Positions 1 to 8,091 of a stretch of DNA of 51,915 nt are shown here, one piece after another. Numbering within the stretch: position 1 is the first letter of the stretch; every line of letters begins with the position of its first letter. Below the pieces are notes generated by a model. That model made no database searches. It saw only the letters and a program-made list of their open reading frames with translations, and was not told the DNA's origin. Source of the DNA: an uncultured Halomicronema sp. (GTDB lineage: Bacteria; Cyanobacteriota; Cyanobacteriia; Phormidesmidales; Phormidesmidaceae); NCBI GenBank assembly GCA_937899725.1, contig CALCCA010000028.1, positions 1 to 51,915 on the forward strand, read 5' to 3'. Made by a program: the position numbers and the translations under genes.

Positions 1-7
1 AGAAACG

Positions 8-28
8 ATATCTTCTAGGATATTTTTT
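8..28 (+). terminator. Weak stem-loop with T-run at left edge
   Basis: A 5-bp stem (ATATC/GATAT) with a 6-nt loop is followed directly by six T. It could end a transcript entering from the left on the plus strand. The stem is short and AT-rich, so this is tentative. Confidence 0.25.
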
Positions 29-120
29 CTACCATGAACGGATGACGTGCTCCCACTAGATCTCCTGCCGAGGCAGGGGGTAGATGACACCCAATTTCAT
101 CCGCTCAGGGATTCGATCCT

Positions 121-606
121 CTAACCTAAAACCTGCTCCAGGTCGCCCAATTCACTGCCATCCATGTCTACACCCTGTTCAAAGTTAGGGGCAGCCATCG
201 CCTGAGAAACCGGAACCCCGGCTTGAAAGGACTCAGCCACCCTCCGAAATCCCTGTTCAAGTACTCTTTCCAGTTGGCCGAAATCGCTAACCGTTTGGGT
301 GTCAGCTTTGGTCGCGGGATTGGCAATTCGATAACGGTCACAAAGGTCATCAATTTGCTTCGTCAGTCGCTCCACACAGTGACGCGCCATCTCCTGAATC
401 TCTGAGACTGACAACTCACCCTGGAATTCCTCTGCCATCGGTCGGTAAAACGCCATCATGGCATCCATGCCCTGTTGTCGCCCGTTTCGACTGGTGAAGT
501 GGAGATTGTGCAGCAGATAGTCTAAAACCACTGCTGTTGGTGCCGGAAACTGAGCGTTGTAGACGAACTTCACGCGCTCCGATCTCGCTTCACACGTTTG
601 CTTCAT
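121..606 (-). CDS. Small partner protein of ParM-like actin (ParR-like candidate)
   Basis: 161 residues, no family recognised from sequence alone. It starts inside the end of the ParM-like gene (shared ATGA, 4-nt overlap), so the two are translationally coupled. Type II plasmid partition systems have this order: parM, then a small DNA-binding adaptor parR. The N-terminal 65 residues hold a beta-like stretch (RVKFVYNAQF) followed by predicted helices with a basic segment (FTSRNGRQQG). The C-terminal 60 residues are acidic and Gln-rich and end in DLEQVLG. In ParR proteins the N-terminus binds DNA and the C-terminal tail binds the filament, which fits this layout, but I see no unambiguous ribbon-helix-helix motif. 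The ParR role is inferred from position and size. Confidence 0.6.
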   Translation of the reverse strand: MKQTCEARSERVKFVYNAQFPAPTAVVLDYLLHNLHFTSRNGRQQGMDAMMAFYRPMAEEFQGELSVSEIQEMARHCVERLTKQIDDLCDRYRIANPATKADTQTVSDFGQLERVLEQGFRRVAESFQAGVPVSQAMAAPNFEQGVDMDGSELGDLEQVLG

Positions 607-1727
607 GACGCTACCTTCATCCGATTCATCTCGCCGAGCAACGCTTGGAACAGACCAAAGCCATCGGTCATTCGCATGGATAACGAGGGCATCTCGTGAG
701 CTTCAGGCAGCTGGGCTGCAACCAAACGTGTCAGCATCTCTTGGTTCTCCCAGGCGAATGATAGACGAGAGCTAAATCCCCGCTCGTCGAAATATCGCCA
801 TAGAGGCTCTCGCATCAGATAAGCGGCTCCTCCTGCCAGAATCACGTCGCCTTTACCAGCCGCCAAATCAGGAATCAGATGATCGTTGAAGTGAGAGTCC
901 AGCACCGCCAGATACGCCGCTTCGACCTGAGCGATCGCCGCCGAAAAATTGATCGTGGCCCCTTTCGCCACTGAATACTGCTCTGGCTGCCGCGACTCTA
1001 GCGCCTGAAATAAGACCCCATACTCAGTCATGGAAACTCCAGCTGTATTGGCGGCTTTTTCAAACAACTCCCAGAAACCCGGAAACTTGGAGGTCGATTT
1101 CGCCGAGTTCAGCGTCCCCGTTTCAAAAGCCAGCTGAGTTCCATTGCGGTGTCCCAGCATTTCAATCCAGGTCGTGCGCTGAGCGATCGCTAGTCCAGCT
1201 TGCTGCACCTGCTGTTTCCGCAGGACATAGATGCCATAGCCCTCTGGGCGAAAGCTGAGCTTCAGTTCAATCCGATAATCCATCTCATCTTGAAACCGAA
1301 AGCCCTGACAAATTTCTATGAGTCGGGAGGCAATGTGCTGTCGCGTCGCGAGTTCATTGATCGGCAGCAGGATCAACACGATCGCCTCAAAGTGAGCCGG
1401 TAAGTTTTCCGTTTTGGCGATCGCCCCTAGAGCACCCGCAATGCGCTCAGCTGCTTTCAGGCACTTGTCTTCCTTGAAGCTGTTGTAGTCCAGAAACGCC
1501 TGGGCCGCTTTGCCCACAAACGTCAATTCATCACCAAGACGAAACCAGGCATTGTCTTGTGGACGTCCCCCTTGAATGACCTGAGCCACACCGGATGCAG
1601 ATCGTTTCGCTACTTCGGCCTCCATCCAGAGGGCATGGGTTTGTCCCTGTGGCAGCTTGTAGAAGAACTTCCCTCCAGATTTACCGAGGTCACAGGCCAG
1701 TAGCAGCGTCGGAGTGCGAGAAATCAT
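603..1727 (-). CDS. ParM/StbA-like actin-family ATPase
   Basis: 374 residues. The N-terminus has an actin-fold phosphate-1-like motif (LLACDLGKSGGKFFYKL, about residues 9-25), and the C-terminal third has the adenosine-type motif DVILAGGAAYL (near residue 295), as in ParM/StbA and related actin-like proteins. Such proteins polymerise with ATP and push plasmid copies apart. It overlaps the next gene by 4 nt, and its upstream region carries a pair of TCAGCA-type repeats (1755-1775), as expected for a parC-promoter region. It lies in the same element as an integrase, so it probably serves segregation of an integrative plasmid or its excised form. The family call rests on motifs; the phosphate-2 region is less clear by eye. 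Confidence 0.72.
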   Translation of the reverse strand: MISRTPTLLLACDLGKSGGKFFYKLPQGQTHALWMEAEVAKRSASGVAQVIQGGRPQDNAWFRLGDELTFVGKAAQAFLDYNSFKEDKCLKAAERIAGALGAIAKTENLPAHFEAIVLILLPINELATRQHIASRLIEICQGFRFQDEMDYRIELKLSFRPEGYGIYVLRKQQVQQAGLAIAQRTTWIEMLGHRNGTQLAFETGTLNSAKSTSKFPGFWELFEKAANTAGVSMTEYGVLFQALESRQPEQYSVAKGATINFSAAIAQVEAAYLAVLDSHFNDHLIPDLAAGKGDVILAGGAAYLMREPLWRYFDERGFSSRLSFAWENQEMLTRLVAAQLPEAHEMPSLSMRMTDGFGLFQALLGEMNRMKVAS

Positions 1728-1754
1728 ATCGTTATCTCCAAATAACTACTTCAA

Positions 1755-1775
1755 TTATCAGCACGATAACAGCAT
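1755..1775 (+). repeat. Pair of TCAGCA-core repeats upstream of parM-like gene
   Basis: TTATCAGCAC at 1755-1764 and GATAACAGCAT at 1765-1775. The hexamer cores start at 1758 and 1769, 11 nt apart, one helical turn. They lie about 30-50 nt upstream of the ParM-like start. The same motif occurs in pairs at 3355-3376 and 3553-3574. This is a candidate partition iteron or operator. Confidence 0.55.
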
Positions 1776-1897
1776 AAACCGTGCCTTTTCGTGAAACTTA
1801 ATTTATTTTTGCTGAGCATGCTATTGAAAACGTGACTAATTGTATTCGCTGTGGTTTCATGCTGAGTTAATGGAATATGATTGTGTGTATCAGGTTG

Positions 1898-2071
1898 CTA
1901 CGCCCCTATCGGGGACTGCGCGGAGGGGCCACACAACGCCGCCAAAGCCGGAATCGTCTCCTCCAGATTCTGCGGATATGGATCAATCTGGTCAGCATAC
2001 TTGTGGTAAGTCTGCGTGCAGGTGCAAAACTCCTCCAGCGTTAGGTATTTGCCCAGCTTCTGCGATCGCAT
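1898..2071 (-). pseudogene. Short ORF, likely 5' remnant of a larger gene
   Basis: A 57-codon frame with ATG at 2071, an AAGGTG ribosome-site-like stretch about 9 nt upstream and a TAG at 1898. The first 45 codons look like real protein: KLGKYLTLEEFCTC is followed by TQTYHKYADQIDPYPQN. To my recollection similar wording opens a longer cyanobacterial protein family, but I cannot name it with certainty. After ALAALC the composition changes to a GC-rich palindromic stretch (around 1900-1930) and the frame stops. I read it as a gene truncated by rearrangement inside the element; an intact small gene is possible. Confidence 0.42.
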
Positions 2072-2178
2072 AACTCATTCACCTTGAGCTATTCCCTGCT
2101 TTCAACATACAGCCCCCATTAGATAGCAAGCATCTGCTAGTAGGCGATGGCCCAGAAACATCAACACCGAAAGGTTCC

Positions 2179-2850
2179 CTAAGTTTCTAACTCCCTGGCT
2201 CTGGTCCGAACTCGCTCCGATTGTCCCACCTGCAGCGACTGAATTGCCTGCACTTGAGTGACTGTTCCATTGGCATATTGCTCGATGGTTGAAGGCGAAA
2301 CATGTTGAACATCCATTTGAAATCGCGCATAAGGCCCCTGCTGTAGCAATGAACCAACCCCCTGAGGCGTTTCTCCAGCCCCAAGCGCCGCTGCCGTCAC
2401 CTTCTGATCCAACTGAATCGCCGCCAGGTCACTGCCCACATACTCGCGATACAGATCTGGATAACTCTGGATTTTTCCCGTCACCGCACAGGCATATTCC
2501 AGGTATCGCTGCTGCTGCACTTCGTTCACCGTTTGCTGGGCATACTGCAACAGCTTGGATAACGCTGCCTGCTTTTCCTCTGGGGTCAGCGTGGCCGCTT
2601 GATGTTGGGTAAACGGCCCCTGCGCCAACAGCTGAATCACTTGCCGTGTTGAATTTCCCGCTTTCAGGGCAACCCCAGCAACTTCTTGATCCAAAGCCTG
2701 CGCCGCTATCGAGTTTGGCGCATAGCGCTGATACAACTCCCCATAATTTTTCACCGTCTTGCCGGTGGCCTTTGTCAGAGAGAAATACTGTTCTCGAACG
2801 GCTTTACCCTTTGCACTGTCCGGTTCTTTTGGCAGAGGCAATTCCGTCAT
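2179..2850 (-). CDS. Uncharacterised element protein with internal duplication
   Basis: 223 residues, function unknown. It holds two homologous copies of a helical unit of about 75 residues: roughly 20-95 and 114-190. Matching landmarks are YGELYQRY / YPDLYREY, AAQALDQEV / AAIQLDQKV, VALKAG / AAALGAG and LLAQGPF / LLQQGPY. There is no signal peptide or membrane segment; composition is Gln- and Ala-rich. Its start overlaps the stop of the upstream 167-aa gene by 4 nt, so the two form an operon. Genes in this position in integrated elements often serve mobilisation or regulation, but nothing in the sequence shows which. Confidence 0.75.
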   Translation of the reverse strand: MTELPLPKEPDSAKGKAVREQYFSLTKATGKTVKNYGELYQRYAPNSIAAQALDQEVAGVALKAGNSTRQVIQLLAQGPFTQHQAATLTPEEKQAALSKLLQYAQQTVNEVQQQRYLEYACAVTGKIQSYPDLYREYVGSDLAAIQLDQKVTAAALGAGETPQGVGSLLQQGPYARFQMDVQHVSPSTIEQYANGTVTQVQAIQSLQVGQSERVRTRARELET

Positions 2851-3350
2851 AAGACATCCGCAAACTCATCCAGCAAGTCAGCCTCCTGAGTGCTCACCAG
2901 AGCCGTTTGATCAGGTGCAGGCATTGGCGGCAATTGCACCGTACCCTCAGCCTCAACAGTAGACACCGACTCTGACGTCACCAGCGTTTCAGTCGCGAGA
3001 CTACTTCCGCCTACCCCGATGCCAAACTTTTCCCTTAAATGCTGAATTTGGGCCTCCATTTGCCAGATGGACTGCTGAGCTAAGTCCCGCAATTCTGCTT
3101 CCGAATGATTGCCAGATGCCTCATAGGCAAACGGTAGCCAAAAAGCACGAGTCGCCGTCGCGGCTTTCTCCTTTCCTTTATAAGTGCCATGAATCAACCA
3201 GGAGTAGGTGATGCCGTTAGGAGAAGTGCGATCGGGCTCGAAGATGAAACGTACCCGGGACTTTTTACCAGAATCGGCTTCTTCAGGGTTGGATGACGGT
3301 TTTCTTCCACGAGGCATGAGACTAAAACCAAACTGAGGACAGGTTTCCAA
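2847..3350 (-). CDS. Uncharacterised element protein with basic N-terminus
   Basis: Up to 167 residues; an internal Met at residue 12 (MPRGRKPSS, start at 3317) is an equally good start. The N-terminus is basic (RGRKP, GKKSRVRF), the middle has a compact region (GITYSWLIHGTYKGKEKA then AFWLPFAYEASG), followed by a helix rich in Glu and Gln (about 85-110) and a Pro/Glu/Val-rich acidic tail ending LLDEFADVL. The 3' end overlaps the duplicated-domain gene by 4 nt. Two TCAGCA repeats lie immediately upstream (3355-3376). I do not recognise the family. Basic head and acidic tail would suit a DNA-associated protein; this is inference only. Confidence 0.7.
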   Translation of the reverse strand: METCPQFGFSLMPRGRKPSSNPEEADSGKKSRVRFIFEPDRTSPNGITYSWLIHGTYKGKEKAATATRAFWLPFAYEASGNHSEAELRDLAQQSIWQMEAQIQHLREKFGIGVGGSSLATETLVTSESVSTVEAEGTVQLPPMPAPDQTALVSTQEADLLDEFADVL

Positions 3351-3354
3351 GCCG

Positions 3355-3574
3355 CTATCAGCATATGGATCAGCATCAGCGGCGAATAATCGACAATATT
3401 GTAGCGTGAACCCGGTGAATGCTGAATAGCAATGGCCGCAATGCTGATATAAAAGCTTTCAGACGCAGAGAAAGAGACCTGCATTTGTGATTCTTCAACT
3501 GTTTCTAGTCTTAATGAGGACAAAAAACATAGAACATGTATGCTTTTGTAAATTAATCAGCACTTTATCAGCAT
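3355..3574. repeat. Six TCAGCA-core sites in helical phase
   Basis: Direct copies are CTATCAGCAT (3355-3364), GGATCAGCAT (3367-3376), TTAATCAGCAC (3553-3563) and TTATCAGCAT (3565-3574). Inverted copies have the core TGCTGA at 3420-3425 and 3442-3447. Core-to-core distances are 12, 22 and 11 nt within pairs, so each pair sits on one face of the helix. The array fills the divergent region between the 167-aa gene and the excisionase-like gene. It could be an operator for both promoters, a centromere or a replication iteron cluster. Confidence 0.55.
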
Positions 3575-3699
3575 TAATGAAGTGGCGTATTTTAATATCG
3601 AGTTATCGAGGTAAATGATGCTTCTACCAACGTTCTTGCATTGGGTTCTCTAAATGGCCCGAAAGTGTGTGAAAGGTTTGCCGGATATAGGTTTGATGG

Positions 3700-4095
3700 A
3701 TGCCGGAAGACCGTTCGCACGACGGAGAACTCTCTACGCTGATGGATGACTGGAGAGAATCAGGCATGGATACCCCTGAAGTTTTGGAAGCTTTTTTTGG
3801 ACAGCTCAATGCTCGCCTTGATTTAATCGAAGGCAACCTCAGAGAATTGCACTATCGGTTGAATAGTGAGCTAGATGCGCCCAAGCTGGTGAAGCTCAAC
3901 GAAGCTTGGAAAGTCCTGGGCTATAAAAATTACGACGCCTGCCTATATAAGGTTCGGTCTGGCCACTACCGCGTCAACAAGGAAATCGTGGATCGCCGCT
4001 CTCCTCAATCGAGAAGACCTGATTGGTATGCCGATATTGAAAAGTGTCAGCTCCGCGATCGCACCCTGGTTGGCAAACGTTCTGGCCTCAAGTAG
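3700..4095 (+). CDS. Excisionase-like small DNA-binding protein
   Basis: 131 residues; downstream ATGs at 3742 and 3766 are possible starts, the latter preceded by GGAGAG. The C-terminal half (about 60-115) looks like an excisionase/MerR-type winged-helix unit: LVKLNEAWKVLGYKNYDA (recognition helix), then VRSGHYRVNKEIVDRR (wing) and RPDWYADIEKCQLR. The N-terminal half contains a probable coiled coil (FFGQLNARLDLIEGNLRELHYRLN). It is convergent with the integrase gene, the stops being about 10 nt apart. Small proteins of this type direct excision by tyrosine recombinases; the assignment is by fold resemblance and position. Confidence 0.6.
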   Translation: MPEDRSHDGELSTLMDDWRESGMDTPEVLEAFFGQLNARLDLIEGNLRELHYRLNSELDAPKLVKLNEAWKVLGYKNYDACLYKVRSGHYRVNKEIVDRRSPQSRRPDWYADIEKCQLRDRTLVGKRSGLK

Positions 4096-4105
4096 TCAAA
4101 CCGCT

Positions 4106-5219
4106 TCAAACCGATTGCTTCTTCTTCAACGCCGCAAAGTAAGTCTGAGCTGCCCGCTCTTTGGAAATATGCTTCTGATAGGTTCCGAGGTTGACATTCG
4201 GATTGTGCCCCATGAATTGAGAGGCAACCGCTGTGGGTAATTCGAGCCACAAAGCCGCTCTGAGACTCCAGGCATGGCGCAGGCTGTAAGGCGGAAAGGG
4301 CATCTTGGCTCGTTGAAAGGCTGTCGAAGTCCGGTCTCCATAGTCTTTATTCATCCGAACCGTTACCGATGGTCGTCGCACGTTCCACAGTTTCCACCGA
4401 TCAACCCACTCAGGCGGCAGAGGAAAGGTTTCTCGCTTACCGGTTTTCGTGCCGTCAGGAACCAGGGCCACCAGCCACCGCTGACCGTCATAGTCACGCC
4501 AGTCAACCTCACAGAGAAACGCTTCATGGTCTCTGAGGTTGTAAGTCGCCATCATGGCGGCCACCCACTGCCAAGACTTATTCTTCATCCCGTCGATGGC
4601 AGCGATAATGTCGTTGTCTTCAGGAATGACCCGCTCGACATTACTCAACCTGTACTCTCCCTGCCGATCTTTAAATATTTGACGAGACGGCTGCGAAATC
4701 GGCCAGTCGCTGAAACTTCTGGCAGGCAATCTGACGACTGCGACTATTCGGTTTCCAGCGATCTGCCACCTCATCCAGGAGTTGCGCAGTCAATTTCGCG
4801 TTCGGTGGTAGCCACTTAAACGCCGGGTACCAGAACTGTTCCCGCCAACGGAGAGAGATGGCCTCTTCCTCACCCTCCTGCTGTTTCAGCCAGTCCTGCT
4901 TAAAGCGTTCTATCCAAGACTCACAGGTGTCAGACTTCTCTTTAGGGTCGGCTTCAAGGTCTCGCCAGTCGAAGCGCTTTTGGGCCAATAAGGCTCCCAG
5001 ACGATAGGCTTCAGCTTCGGCAAACTCAATACCGGCAGGGTTGGCATAAACCCCTAAGCGAATAAGCTGCTGGCTGGGTCGATCCTTTTTACTGCCGGGT
5101 CTGGGGGGAAGGGTCCCTCTCAGGGAGAGCTTTTCTCCCCGTTGAAAGAGCCGCAAACCCATTTGAGCGGCTTCTAGCCGCTGATTGGCAGCTTTTACCG
5201 TCAACGCCTTCCGCCCCAT
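4106..5219 (-). pseudogene. Tyrosine recombinase/integrase split by a +1 frameshift
   Basis: Two frames make one integrase of about 370 residues. The first (start 5219, stop 4671) holds the N-terminal arm and SAM-like core-binding domain up to FQRLADFAAVSSNI. The second frame carries the catalytic domain down to 4106: first Arg in YNLRDHEAF, second Arg and His in SLRHAWSLRAA, the late His in FMGHNPNV and the likely nucleophile Tyr in GTYQKHI. Removing one T at 4673 joins them cleanly (NI-KDRQGEY). The shift occurs at the codons ATT TAA A. Either the gene is inactivated, the base is a sequencing error, or ribosomes shift +1 at the stop. The gene begins 140 nt from the 3' end of tRNA-Val, the usual place for an integrase after tRNA-targeted integration. 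Confidence 0.82.
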
Positions 5220-5359
5220 TTTGAACTAACTCCCGATCCAGACTGATCTAAAAGTGATCTAAAAATCACTCCGTTTATTCTAGTTCAGTGCCATTCAGTC
5301 AGTTCCGGCTAGACTAGAGCTACCGGACTCAAAAGGGCTCAGGGCTTGTGTTTCTTGAA

Positions 5360-5432
<73 letters not shown>

Positions 5433-5520
5433 TAACCACACGGCTTCTGATCATAACAGACAAGCATAGCGATCGCGGCACTGGATCAACTCTAAATCCA
5501 CCCTTGTTGGTTGAGCCGCC

Positions 5521-6213
5521 ATGCCCTCCGGAAAAACCCACGATCGCATCACAGCGTGGTGTGTGCCCTGGGTGGGCCTCACGGCCATGATTAGCACCAG
5601 ACATGCAGGCTATACACTCCTGACCGTTTTGGGGTTTGTGTTTGCGGGACTCATGTTTGGCCCTGATCTCGATATTCGCTCGGTGCAAAGCAAGCGATGG
5701 GGCTGGTTTAGCTGGATCTGGCGACCCTATCGTCGCAGCTTGCGCCATCGGTCAATGTGGTCTCATGGCTTTCTCGCGAGGACTGTGGTGCGGCTGGTTT
5801 ATTTGCTGGGGTGGATTTCGCTGGGCAGTTTGCTGGTTTTAGAAGTCAGCAATACGGCTGGCTATACCCAGATTACCTGGAACGATTTAGGGCAAGCGAT
5901 CGCTCAGACTCTGCTCGATTATTGGCATCTTTGGTTAGCGATCGCGATTGGAGTCGAGCTCGGAGCCATGAGCCACTACACTGCTGACTGGTTTGTTTCG
6001 GCTTGGCAGCGAGAGCTGAGAAAAACCCCTGCCAAGCCGCGCATTCCGCCGGATGAAGGGAAGCGATCACCTCGCAAAAAGTCCCGCCAAGGGGAAAGTG
6101 TCCCTGTAATTTTGCCCTGTGAACGCACCCAAATTCAGACTTGGAGCCGGTGCAGTGAACAATCCGACGAACATTTCTCAAGCAATACGGGCCGCGACTA
6201 CTGCGAATCTTGA
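5521..6213 (+). CDS. DUF2227 putative metal-binding membrane protein
   Basis: 230 residues. Features of the DUF2227 family of cyanobacterial proteins are plain: MPSGKTHDRIT at the N-terminus, a first hydrophobic segment (about 30-48), then GPDLDI and SKRWGWFSWIWRPYR, LRHRSMWSHG, two more hydrophobic segments (about 88-106 and 135-155) and HYTADW. The His and Asp residues (H7, D49/D51, H81, H152 region) are the proposed metal ligands. Function is unknown; the family resembles membrane metal-dependent hydrolases. The last 60 residues are low-complexity and basic, and their end overlaps the convergent TPR gene by 16 nt, so the true C-terminus may be a recent extension. Confidence 0.8.
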   Translation: MPSGKTHDRITAWCVPWVGLTAMISTRHAGYTLLTVLGFVFAGLMFGPDLDIRSVQSKRWGWFSWIWRPYRRSLRHRSMWSHGFLARTVVRLVYLLGWISLGSLLVLEVSNTAGYTQITWNDLGQAIAQTLLDYWHLWLAIAIGVELGAMSHYTADWFVSAWQRELRKTPAKPRIPPDEGKRSPRKKSRQGESVPVILPCERTQIQTWSRCSEQSDEHFSSNTGRDYCES

Positions 6214-7946
6214 ACTGACAGTATTTCTGCTGCAATACTCGCAAGTAGATAAGCTTTCGGTTCAGGAAACTCTGCATTTAGAGCGATTTGCAGCGCGGCA
6301 TCAGCATATCCCAACCGTACTAATTCCACTACAACCGGATCTAACCAGCTTATTCTAAGGTCACTTAACGGCTCTGCAAGCTGCAGGGTTCTGTCGATTT
6401 GTCCTGCTCTAGCAAACGCCACCAGAATCTCAGCAGACCAGTCAAGTCTAGCTGCTAGAGCTTGTTCGCTGCCTTCGAGCAGGAGGGATATGGCTTGAGA
6501 AAAGATTTCTTCAGCCCGTGCGGTCTGCCCAGCTTGCTCCAGAGCCTGACCAATCTCGACTAACACAAAACTTTTTGAAGACCTTTCCTGAATTTGCTCA
6601 ACTATTTGCACTGCTCGCTCAAAGTCACCAGAGTCCTTTAGTGAAGTGGCGATCGCGGCAAACACATTGTCCCGATAGCCTCTTGCTCTGGATTGTACGA
6701 GACCGTAGAGAACTGCCTGCTCGGGTGGCTTCTCAATCAACTCAACAACCTGTGATGCTCGTTCAATCTCACCCAGTTCTACCAGCCGGAGCGCAGCGGC
6801 AGCGACTGCGGCATATCCTTCACCCGTTCCGGAGTTTACGGTAGGCTGAATTTTGCCAATCACCTCTTCGATCTCACTCAAGGTGGCACTGTCACGCACA
6901 ATATCGCTGTAGGCGTAGCCCCGATAATCGTCAGCAATCTGCGAATACACATCGAAGCAATTGGGAATGTCCTCAGAAATGTCCAATGCTTCTGCGCGGC
7001 GCTGGACTGCTGACAACCCCTCGACGACGGCAGCGAGGGCGTCGCCACGCTCAACGTAGCAGCTACCATTGCTCAAATGCCCCCCGGTTAGAGTTTGGGC
7101 AACTGCCAAGGCTTCCGAGAGCAGGGTATTTGCTCGGGTGATTTGTCCTTGTTCGGCTAAGCCAACTGCAATATCTGCCCAGGCTTCTACCTGAGAGGCG
7201 CTAGGTCGGGTATCTTGCACGAGTTGTAGCGCCCGCTCAAACCGCTTTGCCGCAATTAGGTGATCAACAATCGTAAATAAAGAGCGTTCTTGGGTGATGG
7301 CGTTATCGCTGGGTTCAGCTTCGAGCTGTGCGATCGCTCGCTCAAACAATTGGTTGGCGGCTTCGTTGCGCCCAATCTCAGCCAGCTTGAGCGCGACTTC
7401 TGCGGAGTGCCGTATCTTTAGCTCTCCTAATGGCTCAGCTTCGAGTTGTGCGATCGCTTGCTCAAGCAGTTGGTCAGCGGCCTCGTTGCGTCCGGCTGCT
7501 GCCAACTGGAGCGCTACGTGCAGCGGCAATTTGTAATCATTGCTGGTTTCAGCAATTTGTCTCGCTCGATCCAGGAGCCCAGCGTTAGCGAGCTGATAAA
7601 CGATGTGCGATTTCAGCTCAAAACTTCCTTCCTCTTCGGCAATCTGAGTCAACCGATTTAGCAGTTTTTCTGGCTCTTTCACCAAAGCGTCTATTTCCTG
7701 CTCCAACTTCGACAATTCTGTCGAGAGAAGAGTTCGCCGCAGCATTTGCTCAGCCTTAGACTCTGACAGTATCAGCTCATTCTTAAAGAATCCACCCGTC
7801 ATTGGTCGTGGCGCTAGGTCGTTCCAAGCTCCCTCGGGTTCAACTTGGGCAGCGCGGGCTGTTTGTGAATTGTGGGAGCATGATATTGATACTTTTGAGA
7901 GCAGCGCGATCGCAATTAGTATCCCCAAGCGACTTTGTAAATTCAT
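6198..7946 (-). CDS. Secreted TPR-like repeat protein, probable lipoprotein
   Basis: 582 residues from ATG at 7946; the frame is open 63 codons further upstream, but that part would overlap the mazG start region and lacks a signal sequence. From 7946 the protein begins with a typical secretion signal (SRLGILIAIALLSKVSISC), with Cys23 as a possible lipid attachment site although the lipobox is imperfect. The rest is an array of 30-40-residue helical hairpins such as GRNEAADQLLEQAIAQLEAEP and GRNEAANQLFERAIAQLEAEP (about residues 155-235). These are near-identical tandem units followed by more diverged ones to the C-terminus. Likely a periplasmic or membrane-attached scaffold. Partner unknown. 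Confidence 0.75.
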   Translation of the reverse strand: MNLQSRLGILIAIALLSKVSISCSHNSQTARAAQVEPEGAWNDLAPRPMTGGFFKNELILSESKAEQMLRRTLLSTELSKLEQEIDALVKEPEKLLNRLTQIAEEEGSFELKSHIVYQLANAGLLDRARQIAETSNDYKLPLHVALQLAAAGRNEAADQLLEQAIAQLEAEPLGELKIRHSAEVALKLAEIGRNEAANQLFERAIAQLEAEPSDNAITQERSLFTIVDHLIAAKRFERALQLVQDTRPSASQVEAWADIAVGLAEQGQITRANTLLSEALAVAQTLTGGHLSNGSCYVERGDALAAVVEGLSAVQRRAEALDISEDIPNCFDVYSQIADDYRGYAYSDIVRDSATLSEIEEVIGKIQPTVNSGTGEGYAAVAAAALRLVELGEIERASQVVELIEKPPEQAVLYGLVQSRARGYRDNVFAAIATSLKDSGDFERAVQIVEQIQERSSKSFVLVEIGQALEQAGQTARAEEIFSQAISLLLEGSEQALAARLDWSAEILVAFARAGQIDRTLQLAEPLSDLRISWLDPVVVELVRLGYADAALQIALNAEFPEPKAYLLASIAAEILSVQDSQ

Positions 7947-8091
7947 TTCATTTATTTGCCAGATCAGTCGGCTGCTCTTCAGTCTAAACAGATTCCCAGT
8001 GATAGCGTATTCCTCATGACGAGATTTGATAGTCACGATTTCTCTTCGGAATGAAATTTCCTGGCATATTGAAAGGGTTTCTTTATCGGCA

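Noticed and set aside
1840-2073. 77-codon plus-strand frame
   Set aside because: Antisense to the better-supported remnant at 1898-2071, without ribosome site or protein-like pattern.
8026-8091. Upstream extension of mazG
   Set aside because: The residues do not match MazG starts; ATG 8092 gives the normal length.
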